Assembly: GCA_001466705.2 (NCBI GenBank)
Contig: LATX02000195.1
Location: forward strand, 434,001-498,000
DNA length: 64,000 nucleotides
Direction of reading: 5' to 3'
Source: Moniliophthora roreri
Taxonomy: Eukaryota; Basidiomycota; Agaricomycetes; Agaricales; Marasmiaceae
The notes below the pieces were generated by a model. That model had not been told where the DNA came from. It was given only the letters and a program-made list of their open reading frames with translations, and ran no database searches. This document shows positions 1-11,892 of this stretch, piece after piece. The position numbers were made by a program, and so were the translations under genes. Position 1 is the stretch's first letter, and each line of letters starts with the position of its first letter.

Positions 1-261
1 AACGGGTTCCTCTTGTACTACCACCTGATCATGTCCTTTTTCCTTTCCTCTTTCCTGTAACTTTGAAGTAGTATTACTCAGCGTTCTACAACTTTCTACA
101 AAGTTCTAGTAGATACAAATGAGTACATACATTGTACCTATTTAAGACTGCAGAACTGGGTCGTAGCTCTCCAGCTTGACCTGGTTAAATCATACCTTGT
201 GCTGGCAAAGAACTGTTGGAACTCAGAACCTCAGAATCCTCTGAGCGAACTCAAACTTGAA
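1..261 (+). repeat. Ty3/Gypsy-type LTR fragment
   Basis: The stretch around 164-261 (the run CTCTCCAGCTTGACCTGG and the following CTCAAACTTGA) matches the 3' half of the LTRs of the Gypsy element at 8.87-17.55 kb. The first 160 bases are more diverged. The fragment is cut at the N at 262, so it is a relic or a contig end of a related element. No gene is seen in it. Confidence 0.6.
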
Positions 262-262
262 N
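262..262. other. Single-N joint
   Basis: One ambiguous base separates an LTR fragment on the left from the tip of a large perfect palindrome on the right. This looks like a scaffold joint of nominal length 1. Confidence 0.7.
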
Positions 263-1123
263 GTTATGGGCTTGTTTCGCTGATTTTGTTCAAGTTGAGG
301 AACCACCAACACAAGGTATCCTTTCTTGCCTGTCTTTGCCTGCCAGACCAGACCCACATCTCCCTTGTATGTGCCCCAGCGAATCGATACCCACTCTCCA
401 GGAGTGAGGAGATGAAGTTGGGGAGCATCTTTGGAAGCATTCCATCTATGAGAAGCCCATATCAACCATGAAGCCAGGAGTTGCCTTCTCGATGGCCCAC
501 TGCAAGGTATAAAAGGCTTCAGAGAGGCTGGTATATGGCTGTATTTCTTCTTCTTCCAGTCAACGAATCCAAATATATGAGGTGGCACTTTCGAAAGTAA
601 CTTTCTGGCTAATGGTACTGGCTTTCGAGTCAACCTAGATTGTTTTCCTTCTATGTAAGGAGTGCAAATTCCTTGAGAACTGCTGGATGCAACAAGGTCA
701 CCAGAACCCGATGATGTGCTGAATCTTGCCAACAGAGGGTGATCTATAGCTTGAACCTCATTGGAGTCGTAGTTGTCATTGACAAGTAATGGCCTGGGTA
801 GCTTTCATCGCCATCTCTTAGCAATCTCTTCAAGATATATGGCTTCATCTTTGACAGATGTTTCCTGAAAAGTATACAATGGATTCGGCACTAAAGATTG
901 AACCTGGGGATCTGTATCATCAATAAAACAGGCTGCTGAATGTTGATTTGATTGTTGCATTAAAAGACATAAATGTACATGTACCATCATCCTCCTCGCC
1001 CTCGGATTCCCATTCCTGCTCATTATCACTCTCAACCATGGCCTCCACATCTAGAAATCGTAACACGCTTGGATTATGCAACTTCTCCGGGCTAGCTTTG
1101 AGTGATAGGCCAGGTGTGCTCAT
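263..1123 (-). pseudogene. Mirror copy of KOW-gene 5' part
   Basis: Reverse-strand duplicate of the first part of the gene that starts at 1686. It begins at 1123 and is cut by the N at 262 inside the first KOW-like segment. It carries the same in-frame TGA as the other copy. It exists only because of the palindrome and may be an assembly product. Confidence 0.6.
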
Positions 1124-2546
1124 TATGCACGATGTAGCATTTCTGCATCAGTGAGTCAAGTCAGATGGTGAACTTCATTGACTTTGTGAATAGAGTGAAC
1201 TTCATTTTATCTTATTCTGAGCATTAAAAAGTATTTTAATTGTGTACTATCATAGACTACAGAGAAAATGAAATATTGTACATACCAATGTTGGTGGTTC
1301 GGATTTGAGAGCGGAAGGTGTTTACGTGGGTAAGTGGATGAGTAAGAATCTGACAAGTGCTGAAAACCACTGCAAGCGCCTGTCCAGAGTAACCCTAATC
1401 AAATATTTGATTAGGGTTACTCTGGACAGGCGCTTGCAGTGGTTTTCAGCACTTGTCAGATTCTTACTCATCCACTTACCCACGTAAACACCTTCCGCTC
1501 TCAAATCCGAACCACCAACATTGGTATGTACAATATTTCATTTTCTCTGTAGTCTATGATAGTACACAATTAAAATACTTTTTAATGCTCAGAATAAGAT
1601 AAAATGAAGTTCACTCTATTCACAAAGTCAATGAAGTTCACCATCTGACTTGACTCACTGATGCAGAAATGCTACATCGTGCATAATGAGCACACCTGGC
1701 CTATCACTCAAAGCTAGCCCGGAGAAGTTGCATAATCCAAGCGTGTTACGATTTCTAGATGTGGAGGCCATGGTTGAGAGTGATAATGAGCAGGAATGGG
1801 AATCCGAGGGCGAGGAGGATGATGGTACATGTACATTTATGTCTTTTAATGCAACAATCAAATCAACATTCAGCAGCCTGTTTTATTGATGATACAGATC
1901 CCCAGGTTCAATCTTTAGTGCCGAATCCATTGTATACTTTTCAGGAAACATCTGTCAAAGATGAAGCCATATATCTTGAAGAGATTGCTAAGAGATGGCG
2001 ATGAAAGCTACCCAGGCCATTACTTGTCAATGACAACTACGACTCCAATGAGGTTCAAGCTATAGATCACCCTCTGTTGGCAAGATTCAGCACATCATCG
2101 GGTTCTGGTGACCTTGTTGCATCCAGCAGTTCTCAAGGAATTTGCACTCCTTACATAGAAGGAAAACAATCTAGGTTGACTCGAAAGCCAGTACCATTAG
2201 CCAGAAAGTTACTTTCGAAAGTGCCACCTCATATATTTGGATTCGTTGACTGGAAGAAGAAGAAATACAGCCATATACCAGCCTCTCTGAAGCCTTTTAT
2301 ACCTTGCAGTGGGCCATCGAGAAGGCAACTCCTGGCTTCATGGTTGATATGGGCTTCTCATAGATGGAATGCTTCCAAAGATGCTCCCCAACTTCATCTC
2401 CTCACTCCTGGAGAGTGGGTATCGATTCGCTGGGGCACATACAAGGGAGATGTGGGTCTGGTCTGGCAGGCAAAGACAGGCAAGAAAGGATACCTTGTGT
2501 TGGTGGTTCCTCAACTTGAACAAAATCAGCGAAACAAGCCCATAAC
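263..2546. repeat. Perfect 2.28-kb palindrome with no spacer
   Basis: Positions 263 to 1404 are the reverse complement of 1405 to 2546; the symmetry axis lies between 1404 and 1405 in an AT-rich core (AAATATTT). Each arm is about 1,142 bp and I found no mismatch where I compared them; open frames on the two arms encode identical peptides. The palindrome begins exactly one base after the N at 262. It carries two mirror-image copies of the 5' part of the KOW-type gene, head to head. A zero-spacer perfect palindrome at a contig end is typical of a fold-back read or assembly error, but a genuine inverted duplication cannot be excluded. Confidence 0.9.
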
Positions 2547-4913
2547 ACACTTGGTGCCACAGACTCAAAGGCGTGATTCCGACAACAAGAAACATGCACA
2601 CGTCGAACTGGCAGAGAAGACAGAGGGCTTGTCAATGAGGAATTTGTGCCAGGCACAGAAACATGCAGAGGTTCAGGTGGATGCTCATAAGAGAAAAAAG
2701 ATGACACGACCTTCCGCTAATCTATTCAACCCAAACCATCATCCATGTACTGAGGTGACAGCAATGGGCAAGAATTTGGAACTATTCAAAAATCCAAATT
2801 TCCGATACAATATTCCCTCAAGTTTCATCTTCACACAAATAGATCAAATAGACCACACATTCCTGTTCAAAGGCAGCACTTTCATTTTTGGACTACTAGT
2901 CAAGTTTTTTATGGAAGAGGCTTTGTATCCAGCCAATTCATTGCCGATCAAACTCCATTTATCATTCAAACTCTGCTGCCATCCTATCCTGTGCCAGTAC
3001 CCTGCACCCCATGCTGATTCCTGGCATTTTGAGGCTGGAGACTATATCATTTGTGATTAGCCAAATTTGCCCATCTTTCTTCGTGGCTGGTTTGTGGAGA
3101 TGAGCAGCGACAGACACTGTGTCGTTGATTTACATCAAAGGGAAGAAGAGGAGGACTTGAGGGTGGTACTGGTTCATCACCTTCGAAAGGTATTTGAACC
3201 AGGTGATTATGTGAGAGTTGTGGCAGGACCCCACCAAGGAAGAGAAGGCCTTGTTCTTGATAAGCTGGACAGCTTTATTGGGGTACTTGAGCAACATAGT
3301 CACTCAACGCAAGCAGTATGTTTGGATTTCCCTTTTGCATCATCTCGGATACTAATAGATGGCGCTAGGACTTTTTTGTTCATGTGAATTCTGTGCAGCA
3401 AGCCAACCAGAGCTTTGCATCTGTGGATATCCTGTGGTGTAACATTCCAGTTTTGATCTTGAAGTGAGAGAGATATTGGAACATGTCAGGAGTTGTCAAG
3501 GACGTACTACAGTCTAGACATCATGTGGTTTTGTTTATTTCCGTCTATATTTTGGACCTTGATTGTACAGAGAAGTTCAGGTATCCAGAGGTTGTGGAAT
3601 TGGGGTTTGTGCCTGTCTGTCTTATGCATTCAAACATGGATCTAACTTTTATTAGATTGAAAAAGCCACTTCTAGAGTTTCAGCCTCTAACCAAATCTCA
3701 AAAGTCAAGGTTTGCTCTGTATTGGGATTTGTACAAGTGCTTGTCAGGCAGAGTTCCTTGGGTCAGAACATGGGTTCATATTATACATGGGCATTATAAG
3801 GGGAATACAGCATTGGTTCGTGGTGTTGACCATCAGGCAATGCACTTTGGAAGAACCAATTCATCACTGATTTTGACCTTGGAGCTGCAGCTTATCACAT
3901 TAGGGCAGTTGAACCCACTGGTTAAGGTAGATTATGCCCATGTCCATGAAATCGTTACAGGAAAACTGCTTGCATTGTATCAACCTCTATATGGCGACCA
4001 AGACTTTTATATCCCCATTATCAAGCCTGGCCTGTCTCTAAAGAATATTCCATGGAACATGGCAAGGAATACCGATGTCTCAGAGCGTTCAGAGCATTCG
4101 AATACTCCACCTCCAGATTCACAACACTTATCATCTGATCCAGAATGGCATGTTACTAGTGAGGAGATGGAAGAAGAGGTTGTGAGGCAAGATGCTTGGA
4201 GAGGAAGTGTATATCGTAGCAGCGATCATGAAGCCTGGCTGAGCCTTTATGACCAGAAGGCTGAAGAACGTCAGCGTCAATGGTTTTTAAATATCTTTGC
4301 CGTACCATCTAGCTCTTCCTCCAGCACCAACGAACACGCCACATCCTCTACTCCCGCACTCTCACTGGCTACACAGAGTTTGATATTCCCATCACACTGG
4401 ATTCTACACCCCAAGCTGTTAAGTATACCTATCTACATCGAGATAGAGGGTGGCAAACACGATACTTTGCAGAATAAGAAGGCAGTTTCAGTTGTTCCAG
4501 ACCTTGATGGATGCAACACCTCAGTTGTTAGGTTGTTTGGCATGCAAAGGGTGGATGAAATAGATCCAACCTCAATTACTCGCAATCGTTTGAGGCCTAA
4601 TCCCCACACTGAAATGGGCCTGATGGTGGTAGTTCGCAGTGAAGAGCAGCACATTGGAAAATTTGTTCGTCGAATCTATCACTTTTACAAGGGTACCAAA
4701 TCCAAAGAGAATGACTGGTTTATCTTGGGAGTGGTAGAAGTTTCTGATGGTATTGAGAGACTTACATCAGAACGTTTGGAACTTCATCCGGATGACCTTG
4801 AGTATACCAAGGAGACAGAGGAGGAATGCAGGGCCTCAAAAGCATTATTTAAGGAGGTGAGAGAAGAGGCTAAAAAAGGCCGTCAAGATGCTGAGATCCA
4901 GGTGGATACATGA
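1686..4913 (+). pseudogene. Decayed KOW-motif protein gene
   Basis: The gene starts MSTPGLSL, has an acidic N-terminal stretch, and a first intron about 1824-1876 (GTACAT...TTCAG). After that one frame continues through a TGA at 2002-2004 and a TAG at 3058-3060. The last 476 codons (3483-4913) lie in another frame, implying a further intron or frameshift around 3390-3480. At least three KOW-like segments are visible: PGEWVSIRWGTYKGDVGLV near 2407, EPGDYVRVVAGPHQGREGLV near 3196 and a WVHIIHGHYKGNTALV segment near 3772. KOW motifs occur in Spt5/NusG-type transcription factors and some ribosomal proteins; Spt5-like KOW proteins of unknown role are, from memory, amplified in Agaricomycetes. No NGN domain or CTR was seen. 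The C-terminus is acidic and probably coiled-coil. I infer a non-functional member of a repeat-associated family. Confidence 0.55.
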
Positions 4914-5112
4914 CCACGATATTATACACTGCTTGCTTCTTGTATCTTTTTTGTATTGATCAATTCAATACTTTGTATCAATAGGAACAATGTAGAAATC
5001 GACATGATTGTTTTTCTGCTTGTTGTGCAATGTTGACTGTCCAAAACGACGTTAAACTATGCTCTCATCTAACGAATATTTAAATATTGATAAATATTTT
5101 AGTCATCTACGT

Positions 5113-8100
5113 TCACATTCTCTCCGTTTGTTTCAGCTGTACAATACCGCTTCCTTTTGGTATGCCTTTACCTTTCTCATTCAACTCGATCAGCTCCTTG
5201 GACCACTTGTTGTACCTCTCCTTTGCCTTGGAAATTTTCTTGTCAATCTTCTTCATTTCCTCTGGTGTGGCATCTTCCTTTCTCATTCTAGTCTTCTGGT
5301 TGTACAATTCCATTTCTTTATCCCTTGCCTTGTTGAACATTCCGAAGGCGTTATCGAGTTTTGAGTTGTGATGTATGATCTTTTCGTCCAGTAGCTTTAA
5401 GACACTTTCGTCCACTTGCTCTGCAGGACATATCAGACAACGTGCATAAAATAGTATAAAGACCTATGTTTTCTTTTGATTCCCCTTGTGGCGTTATCGA
5501 CTGTCAGACCAGAGGAGTACGTATGGCGGATTCCAGAGATCTCAAATGCCTAAGAAGAGTCAGGATTACATTTCAAGGATTGCACGGTCACATACAGTGA
5601 GATCTGCTTGCTTTCATGCATCATAAAGACGTTCTTTCTCAATCCCTCTGACCAGCGTGCATCCCTTTCCCTCTAGGTTCATATCGGAGTGTGTGCTCTC
5701 AACCATGTTGTTGTTCGAGTCTCCAGTGCACCAGATATAACAGGGAATCTTGCTCTTCTCCCAGCATACAGCTTCCAGAGCGAATTTACTCTGGATCTTG
5801 TTCTCTAACCAGTCTGGAGTACACATATCAGACTTGCTTGGGATTCATATGAGGTTGTTTACCTATTCCCGCTCTTCCACCCTCTCTTCGAATGGTTTCT
5901 AGGGTGCCATCCCAGTCTGGGTGTCTAAGACATGCCAGACTACTCATTACCGCCTTGATGGCCTTCAGTGCATTGGATTCCTTGATGTTTCTTTGGAAAT
6001 AAATGCGACAAAGGCAGAAAATACGATGGAGATGGTTGTGTACCGATAGACCACTTAGATGTTGATAGGGTTTGAAAAGGTCATATCCTGGTCGTGTCTC
6101 TGCAATCTTTTGGAGATGCATGGCAAGACCTGTGGGTCACAGGTTAGCTGATAGGCTTGAACTCCTAAAGCTTCTCTTTGCCTTTTGCTTGACCCAAATG
6201 TTGGTCACCTATCCACATCCACATAAGACCATCCTGGTCACACTCCTCGTTACTCGCTGTGTATAGATGCTGCCAATATATCGGCTTCCCCATATCTTGT
6301 TGGACTATCTCCTTGATTGCTTGAAAAACGAGAAAATGCGCTGTTGCTGTTTCTCGCGTCAAGAATACTTGGGCAAAAACAATAGCTACACTGTTCAGTG
6401 TATTGAGATGGATTGAGAATGTGATCACTTACTCATATTCGAATTTCGGTCTCTTCCAACAATCACCAACTCTTTCCACCTGGCGATTCTTTTGAAGGAT
6501 ATGTCACTCTGTAAAAATGAGGCCTTCTGGAGACGTCGAGCTCCTTCCCGAGTTATAGTAATTACAACCTTGAGATCTTCACCATTATCGTGCTTGTCTC
6601 GAGATAACTGGTCAGTTGTATAATGGAATACTTTTTTTATATATTGTTGTTCACTTGGAAAGGTCTCTTGTTGGAGGCAGTACAGGTGTAGGGCTCCTAT
6701 AATTCCAGTGAGGCACTGACCAACAATGTTTTGTGAACAGATACCTTCCCATCCAGTCCCTTGGGGGAAAGCGTTTCTTTTTGCTTGGTCTATGTAGACT
6801 GCTATGTGAGCATGATTCGCAAGTGAGGGGTGAAGGTCTGAGATGGAGGCTAGAGGGTTGGTTGGAAATACTTGTCGAACCCAAGATTGGGTAGCTGAGT
6901 GTTGTATAAATGAACAGGTAGTCAGATCAGCAAGGTCGATTCCTATAGAATTGAAGAGATCAAAGAGCTGAGAGCATAGGTGGGGGGAGTTTTATGAGGC
7001 ATTGGGATGGGGTGGGTATGAACACCAGTGATGATGATAATGACATAAGGACAGATTTGGCGATATTCTTCAAGCGGTTCGAAGATTTTGAATTTGACAC
7101 TGCAGTTAAGGTTTGAAAGTTCAGGTTGGTACAGTTGTCCATCATCCTGTCGATGTGCACGAGCTAATAGGTGTCTGAACTAGAAGATTGAGCATCATAT
7201 TAAAACTCCATACGGCAATATTGTCTCTGTGAAGAGCTGTTTTCCACCCATGTACACGTCACCAGAGGCCTGATATTCCACTTTGTGGCCCATTCCTTTT
7301 CGATCCTAATAGCGTCTTGCACGTTGTTATTGAGAACAGCCTCAACATAGTCGATGTTGTACGATTCGTCCAGTCATTGATGGTAATGGTGTCTGGCACT
7401 TTGAGAGTCATAGTGCTCGCAACTATTCAAGATAAGTATTATTCTGTAGCCATGCATAGGAAAGAGAAAACTTGCATGACAGTTGGTTTATTCTCCCAGT
7501 CCCAAATAAATGTCACTCTTCCACCACATCTTGCTACCTTGTCTTTGTAGCCTCGCTGAAGACTTTGATGGTAGGCAGCCAAATACGCTTGTTCCTCTGT
7601 GAAAGCAGTAGTAGCCATGTACTCTGAAACGTTCATTCTAGCTCGACAGCCCATATGTCGTACAGCAGTTAGGTAGGTGTCAGTCTTTTCCATGGTTATC
7701 TGGGATGGGCAGTCATATAGCTCTTGATGCTCCTGACGGTCTGCCATTTGACGTCTCTACAGGTCAGGAGTCACCTTTGTGTGCGAGTCACTTGTATTCA
7801 TAGTGGGACAAGCTTTAATACCTTGACCTGTATTCCTTGCTCAACAAAGTGATACCTTCTGGAAGAATTAAGTTACTTACATGTCTTATGGGTATAGGTG
7901 CATGGAATCTTGTTGTCCCCCAGGAGTTGGTGTGTCCATGGTTGTCCTCCTTTCCTCGTCTTCTGCATCCCACACGGATGGCCGAGAGAGTAGGCAAAGT
8001 CGTTCTGAGGCAGTGACCAATTTGCTGGGTCCCTCCGTATCTTGTAGGTGATGCTGCCAGTGGACGTTTCTGGATATTCAATGTATGCTTCTGGATCTTC

Positions 8101-8505
8101 ATATTCGTGATAAGTATCGACTGCCACTTGTCGATTGACCTTCTTGCAGTCTTCTGACTTGTTCAGCTGATCTCCGATTCCTGCAAAATCCGATCTAACA
8201 GATGCAACCGATACTGAGGTGCTTGGAGATGATATGGGGGAATTATTGAGGGAGTTTGATCGAGAAGGAGGTGGTGTTGCAAGCTGAGAGATTGAAGCAC
8301 GATTCCTGGGCAGAGAGGAGGGAACAACTGAGGTATTCACTGATAGCAATCTTGACAACATTGCTGCTTCCTCAGGACTAGCATGTACTGTCTGCCCAGA
8401 CTGTAAAAGATGGTGAAGTTGTTGAATACAGATCCATGTCTGATTGGCATTGGACAATGGATCTAGATGGGCATTTTGCGACATAATGGCTGGAGAGTAT
8501 GGCAA
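5113..8505 (-). pseudogene. Decayed transposase-like gene (agaricomycete DDE/MULE-like family)
   Basis: Fragments in several reverse frames lie in the order of one long protein. At 8505 a Ser-rich N-terminus is followed by SLGHPCG and a Cys-rich exon; at 7747-7439 is RQEHQELYDCPSQITMEKT; at 6428-6165 a block ends GDQHLGQAKG; at 6121-5828 is HNLHRIF-like text with PDWDGTL; at 5826-5614 are CWEKSKIP and NNNMVESTHSDMN; at 5415-5113 is a Lys/Glu-rich coiled coil ending GKGIPKGSGIV. I recognise this order from a large protein family repeated in agaricomycete genomes. The Asp-x-H block and the VEStHsD block resemble D and E positions of a MULE-type DDE transposase; that function is my inference. 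Many stops and frame changes remain after allowing for introns, so it is probably dead. Confidence 0.5.
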
Positions 8506-8873
8506 TTTTGTTCTAAGGAAATTTACAAGGTCGGTATGAGAGCGAGTAAAGATCTTGGGGAGGGAAGTATGCGATCGGGCAAAGAGTAGTGTGATTTTCT
8601 GACTTTCAGTGCCAAAGTCTCTTCCTCAGTTCAGCTCTACAACCTTTTCACAGAACATTGATTTAATTTATCTACTTATGGTATATACAATGCTGTTTAT
8701 GGTAGTGACTCCAAAGAATCTTCTTCGATTGGAGTTTGGGTGGGGAAAGGTGGGATGGCACGCATAAGCGCTTGGTTAAGCTGATCAGTCAGGCTACGTT
8801 ATTCTCCTGTTATCTCTCTTTATCTTGACAGCTGTCCATGTTCGGGCCCTTCCGAGGTGGAGTAATCGACTGT
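8506..8873. other. Intergenic stretch
   Basis: No gene was recognised between the transposase-like remnant and the 5' LTR. The sequence is moderately AT-rich with no clear repeat. Confidence 0.4.
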
Positions 8874-9968
8874 TACCAGTTATTAAACTTCTATCTTTTT
8901 CTATAGTGTTCCATTTATGACAACATTATGACTTCATTTCCTTCTTCTCATTTCTTTCCTGTTCTTTTTCTTAGTCACCTTTTATTCTCTTGTATTCCAA
9001 GACATTCTAAGTAGTACAAATGTGTATATACAACAAGTGTATAAAGGTAGATACAATCTGGGTCTTAGCTCTCCAGCTTGACCTGGTTAATTCAAACTTG
9101 TGTCCAAAGCAACAAAATGAACCTCTATTTCTGAATGAACTCAAACTTGAACCTTACTTCATATACTATGTACAAGGTGTTCTTTTTATGCTATTAATAC
9201 AAAGGAAATACACCCAGAATACTACTATATATTTGCTTCCAGACAACACTCAGAAAATTCTATTAGTTTCAAGTTGTCATCACATATTGAAAACAGCAAG
9301 CATACTCTGGATTTTAATTTCCAGAAGAGTCTGTGTTTTTTTATTATTTTATGATAATGAAATTATAGAATTATCCTTTAATTTTCTAATTACAAATATA
9401 CTAAATTTTCTGCCTTATAAAATAGTGAGAAAACATTTAGAAAATAAATATAAGATTTTGAATTTTATATCAAAGGAAACATGTTAAATACAAAAGGAAA
9501 ACTATATGAAAACTATCTAAAAACTGCTTTAAAATATAGTGTTTTCACATGATTTTCCTACCATTTTCCTAGTGTTTTCCTAGTGTTTTCTCTGACTTTC
9601 CCACAATAGAAAATGTGGAATTTTTATCTTATCTTATCAGCATTTTCTGAGCATTTTCAACCAGAGAAAATTTAATGTTTTCTCAGTATGGAAATTATTC
9701 TAATATATTGTATTATCTATTAATTCTCAGAATTTGAAAATTCCATATCTTTTGCTGCTGAAAATTTAGTATTCTCCAGGCATATTCTTGTTGAGAGGAC
9801 ACAATTGAAATTTAGAATTTATATATGGTTTTATAAAAATTCTCTTTGCAAGAAGATTAAGTGTTTTCTCAATCAGAAAACCATGTTAAAAGAACACCTC
9901 GTATGTAGTGATAGCACTTAGTAATCAAGTGTTGTGGAGTTTGTTGTTGCTGTGCAAGTAACATAACA
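8874..9968 (+). repeat. 5' LTR with internal deletion and CACTA insertion
   Basis: From ACTTCTATCTTTTTCTATAG near 8888 it matches the 3' LTR closely. It ends CAAGTAACATAACA at 9968. Its start appears to be TGTTAC at 8874 followed directly by sequence lying about 130 bases further into the 3' LTR, so roughly 120 bp near the 5' end are missing. A CACTA-type element (9164-9910) splits it. Excluding the insertion it is about 345 bp. Confidence 0.7.
9164..9910 (+). mobile_element. Short CACTA-type non-autonomous element
   Basis: The 747-bp insertion starts TACTATGTACAAGGTG and ends GAACACCTCGTATGTAGTG, an inverted pair. It is flanked by ATA at 9161-9163 and 9911-9913; the uninterrupted 3' LTR has a single ATA at the matching place (near 17493). 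A 3-bp duplication and CACTA-like ends are hallmarks of the CACTA/EnSpm superfamily. The interior is AT-rich with repeated GTTTTC/GAAAAC words and no transposase, so it is a MITE-like passenger. Confidence 0.8.
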
Positions 9969-10079
9969 AAAGGTCAAGCTGATCGTTGCCGACCTGTCCA
10001 GGTCTAGGCATCACCTCCGAACTGAAACACGACACCCCTGAGAGCTCACCTTACAGCAGCAGAAGAAACCAACCTCGAC

Positions 10080-11250
10080 AAACAACTCGAAGTAGCCCAA
10101 CAGTTGTTAAATCCTGACCCATTCGGAACCCCACAAAGAATCACTCGCAGTTAGCGAAGAGGAGCCATCGAGAGTCTCCAAGAATTATCTGAACAATCAG
10201 AATCAGAACCTGAAGCTAAGTCTTCTGAAACCGATCCCTTCAACAAATACCAAGCATTATATTATACCTCTATGCCAGAAATGACAACTCCAAGCAGCAG
10301 TACTGCACCAGAACCCAAAGTTGAGCTGAAAGTTGAGCTAGATGATACTGACGAGCAATAGGCCAAACCATCTCTGCTGCTGTAATTGAGATGATAGATG
10401 AAAAGAAGGACAAATCTAGCAAAGGCCCAGTCCCAGATCCATATGAAGGAGATCACAAGAACACCAGACGCTTCCTACTCAACCTTGAACTCTACTTCCA
10501 AATGAATCCCTTGAAAGCCAATACAGATGAGAAGAAAAAGATGCTTCTTCTCTCTCTTCTCAAAGGCAAAACAAATAGATGGAAGATCATGGAACAAATT
10601 AAATTGTTCCCAGAGGATGAAGATGCCAAAGTAAAGAAAAAAGCAGCCAAAGAATCTTGGATTAGTTTCAAGAAGAGATTCTGAGCCGAATGGCAACCCA
10701 TCAACGTTGCTGGGGAAGCACAGATGAAGATTGAACAAGTTAAGATGAAGGAAAGAGCAGATGATTATGTCAATGAGTTCCATCTCATTGTGATGGAAAC
10801 GGAATATAATAAACAGGTGCTCATAAAGTTCTTTAAAGAAGGACTTTCTGGCTCTCTCCAGAACAAGATCATGCTTAGAATGGATGGTGTCCCTGACTCT
10901 CTAGAAGATTGGTACAAATTGGTGATCAGATATGACAATCAGTACAAAATGGTGATGGTAAACAAAAAGAGAAGAACCCCCAAAGAAGTTGTTAAGTCAA
11001 AGGTGATCTGAAAAGAGAAAGAAGTGGTGATTGGTCAAATGTTGTCGGAATCAGACAAAAGAGATTATATGGCTCAAGGGAAGTGTTTCTGATGCACTAA
11101 GACTGGTCACATCTCACGAGATTGTCCTATGAAAGGACAAATGAGCCAAAGTACCCCTCCCCTCCTCTCCCCAAAGAAGAAGCTCTCAGCCCAAGAAGTG
11201 TTCATGAAGATTCAAGCGCTTGTGGCAGAGCAAGGAGATGCCGAACAAGA
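10080..11250 (+). pseudogene. Gypsy gag (capsid and zinc knuckle)
   Basis: The main frame begins at or before 10391 (IDEKKDKSSKG). It shows a retrotransposon gag-like capsid region, with a TGA after SWISFKKRF, and ends in a CCHC knuckle (C-x2-C-x4-H-x4-C around TKTGHISRDC near 11089-11130) in which the position after CF is TGA. An upstream Glu/Ser-rich leader in another frame (10080-10360) joins through a frameshift. Gag normally packages element RNA in the cytoplasm; this copy cannot be made as one chain. Confidence 0.7.
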
Positions 11251-11369
11251 AGAGATCTTTGATCTCATGGGAAAGGAGAGTTTTTGAAAGGGCAGAAGAG
11301 GCTGACACTCTTGCTGCCAGCAATTACAATCTTGAACATTGTATTAGCTAAGTTGAAATGAAACTCTAT

Positions 11370-11720
11370 GCATATTTCTCTTTCATACAATGTTGGGACA
11401 GAAATTGTCGAAGAAAAAGCTCTAATCGATTCTGGAGCTGGAGGATGCTTCATCTGTGAAGAAGCAAAGAAAAGTTGAAAACTATGGACCAAATTAATAA
11501 AGCCCATCAAAGTTTACAATGTAGATGGCACACAGAACAAAACCAGTTGGATAACACACTCAGTTGATATGGAAGTTTCCGTAGGAGACAAGCATATGAC
11601 TGAAATGTTCTTGATTCCAGGGTTAGGACCAGAGCGATTCATTCTAGGACTACTCTGGCTTCAAGATCACAACTCCGATATTGACTGGGCAACAGGTCTG
11701 GTCAAGTTTTGACCAAAGAG
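11370..11720 (+). pseudogene. Gypsy aspartic protease
   Basis: The retropepsin signature ALIDSGAGGCFI is readable near 11425, and a second block ILGLLWLQDHNSDIDW follows near 11640, as in gypsy proteases between gag and RT. Upstream and downstream stops (for example after VKF near 11710) break the frame. Confidence 0.7.
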
Positions 11721-11892
11721 AAAGGTCTAGGCATAAAGGCAGATAAAACCATTTACTGGAATATTGGACAAAGTTGACGACGACGAAGTCCTGATTCATT
11801 TGTTTATCTGAGAAGAAGAAGATAGTGATGAAATAAGAATCAATGCTAAGTTATCAACTTCCCAAGTTTTAGCACAAACTTACGACACCAAA

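Noticed and set aside
9020..9487. 155-codon open frame
   Set aside because: It runs from the LTR into the AT-rich CACTA-type element and has no relation to either's borders; chance frame.
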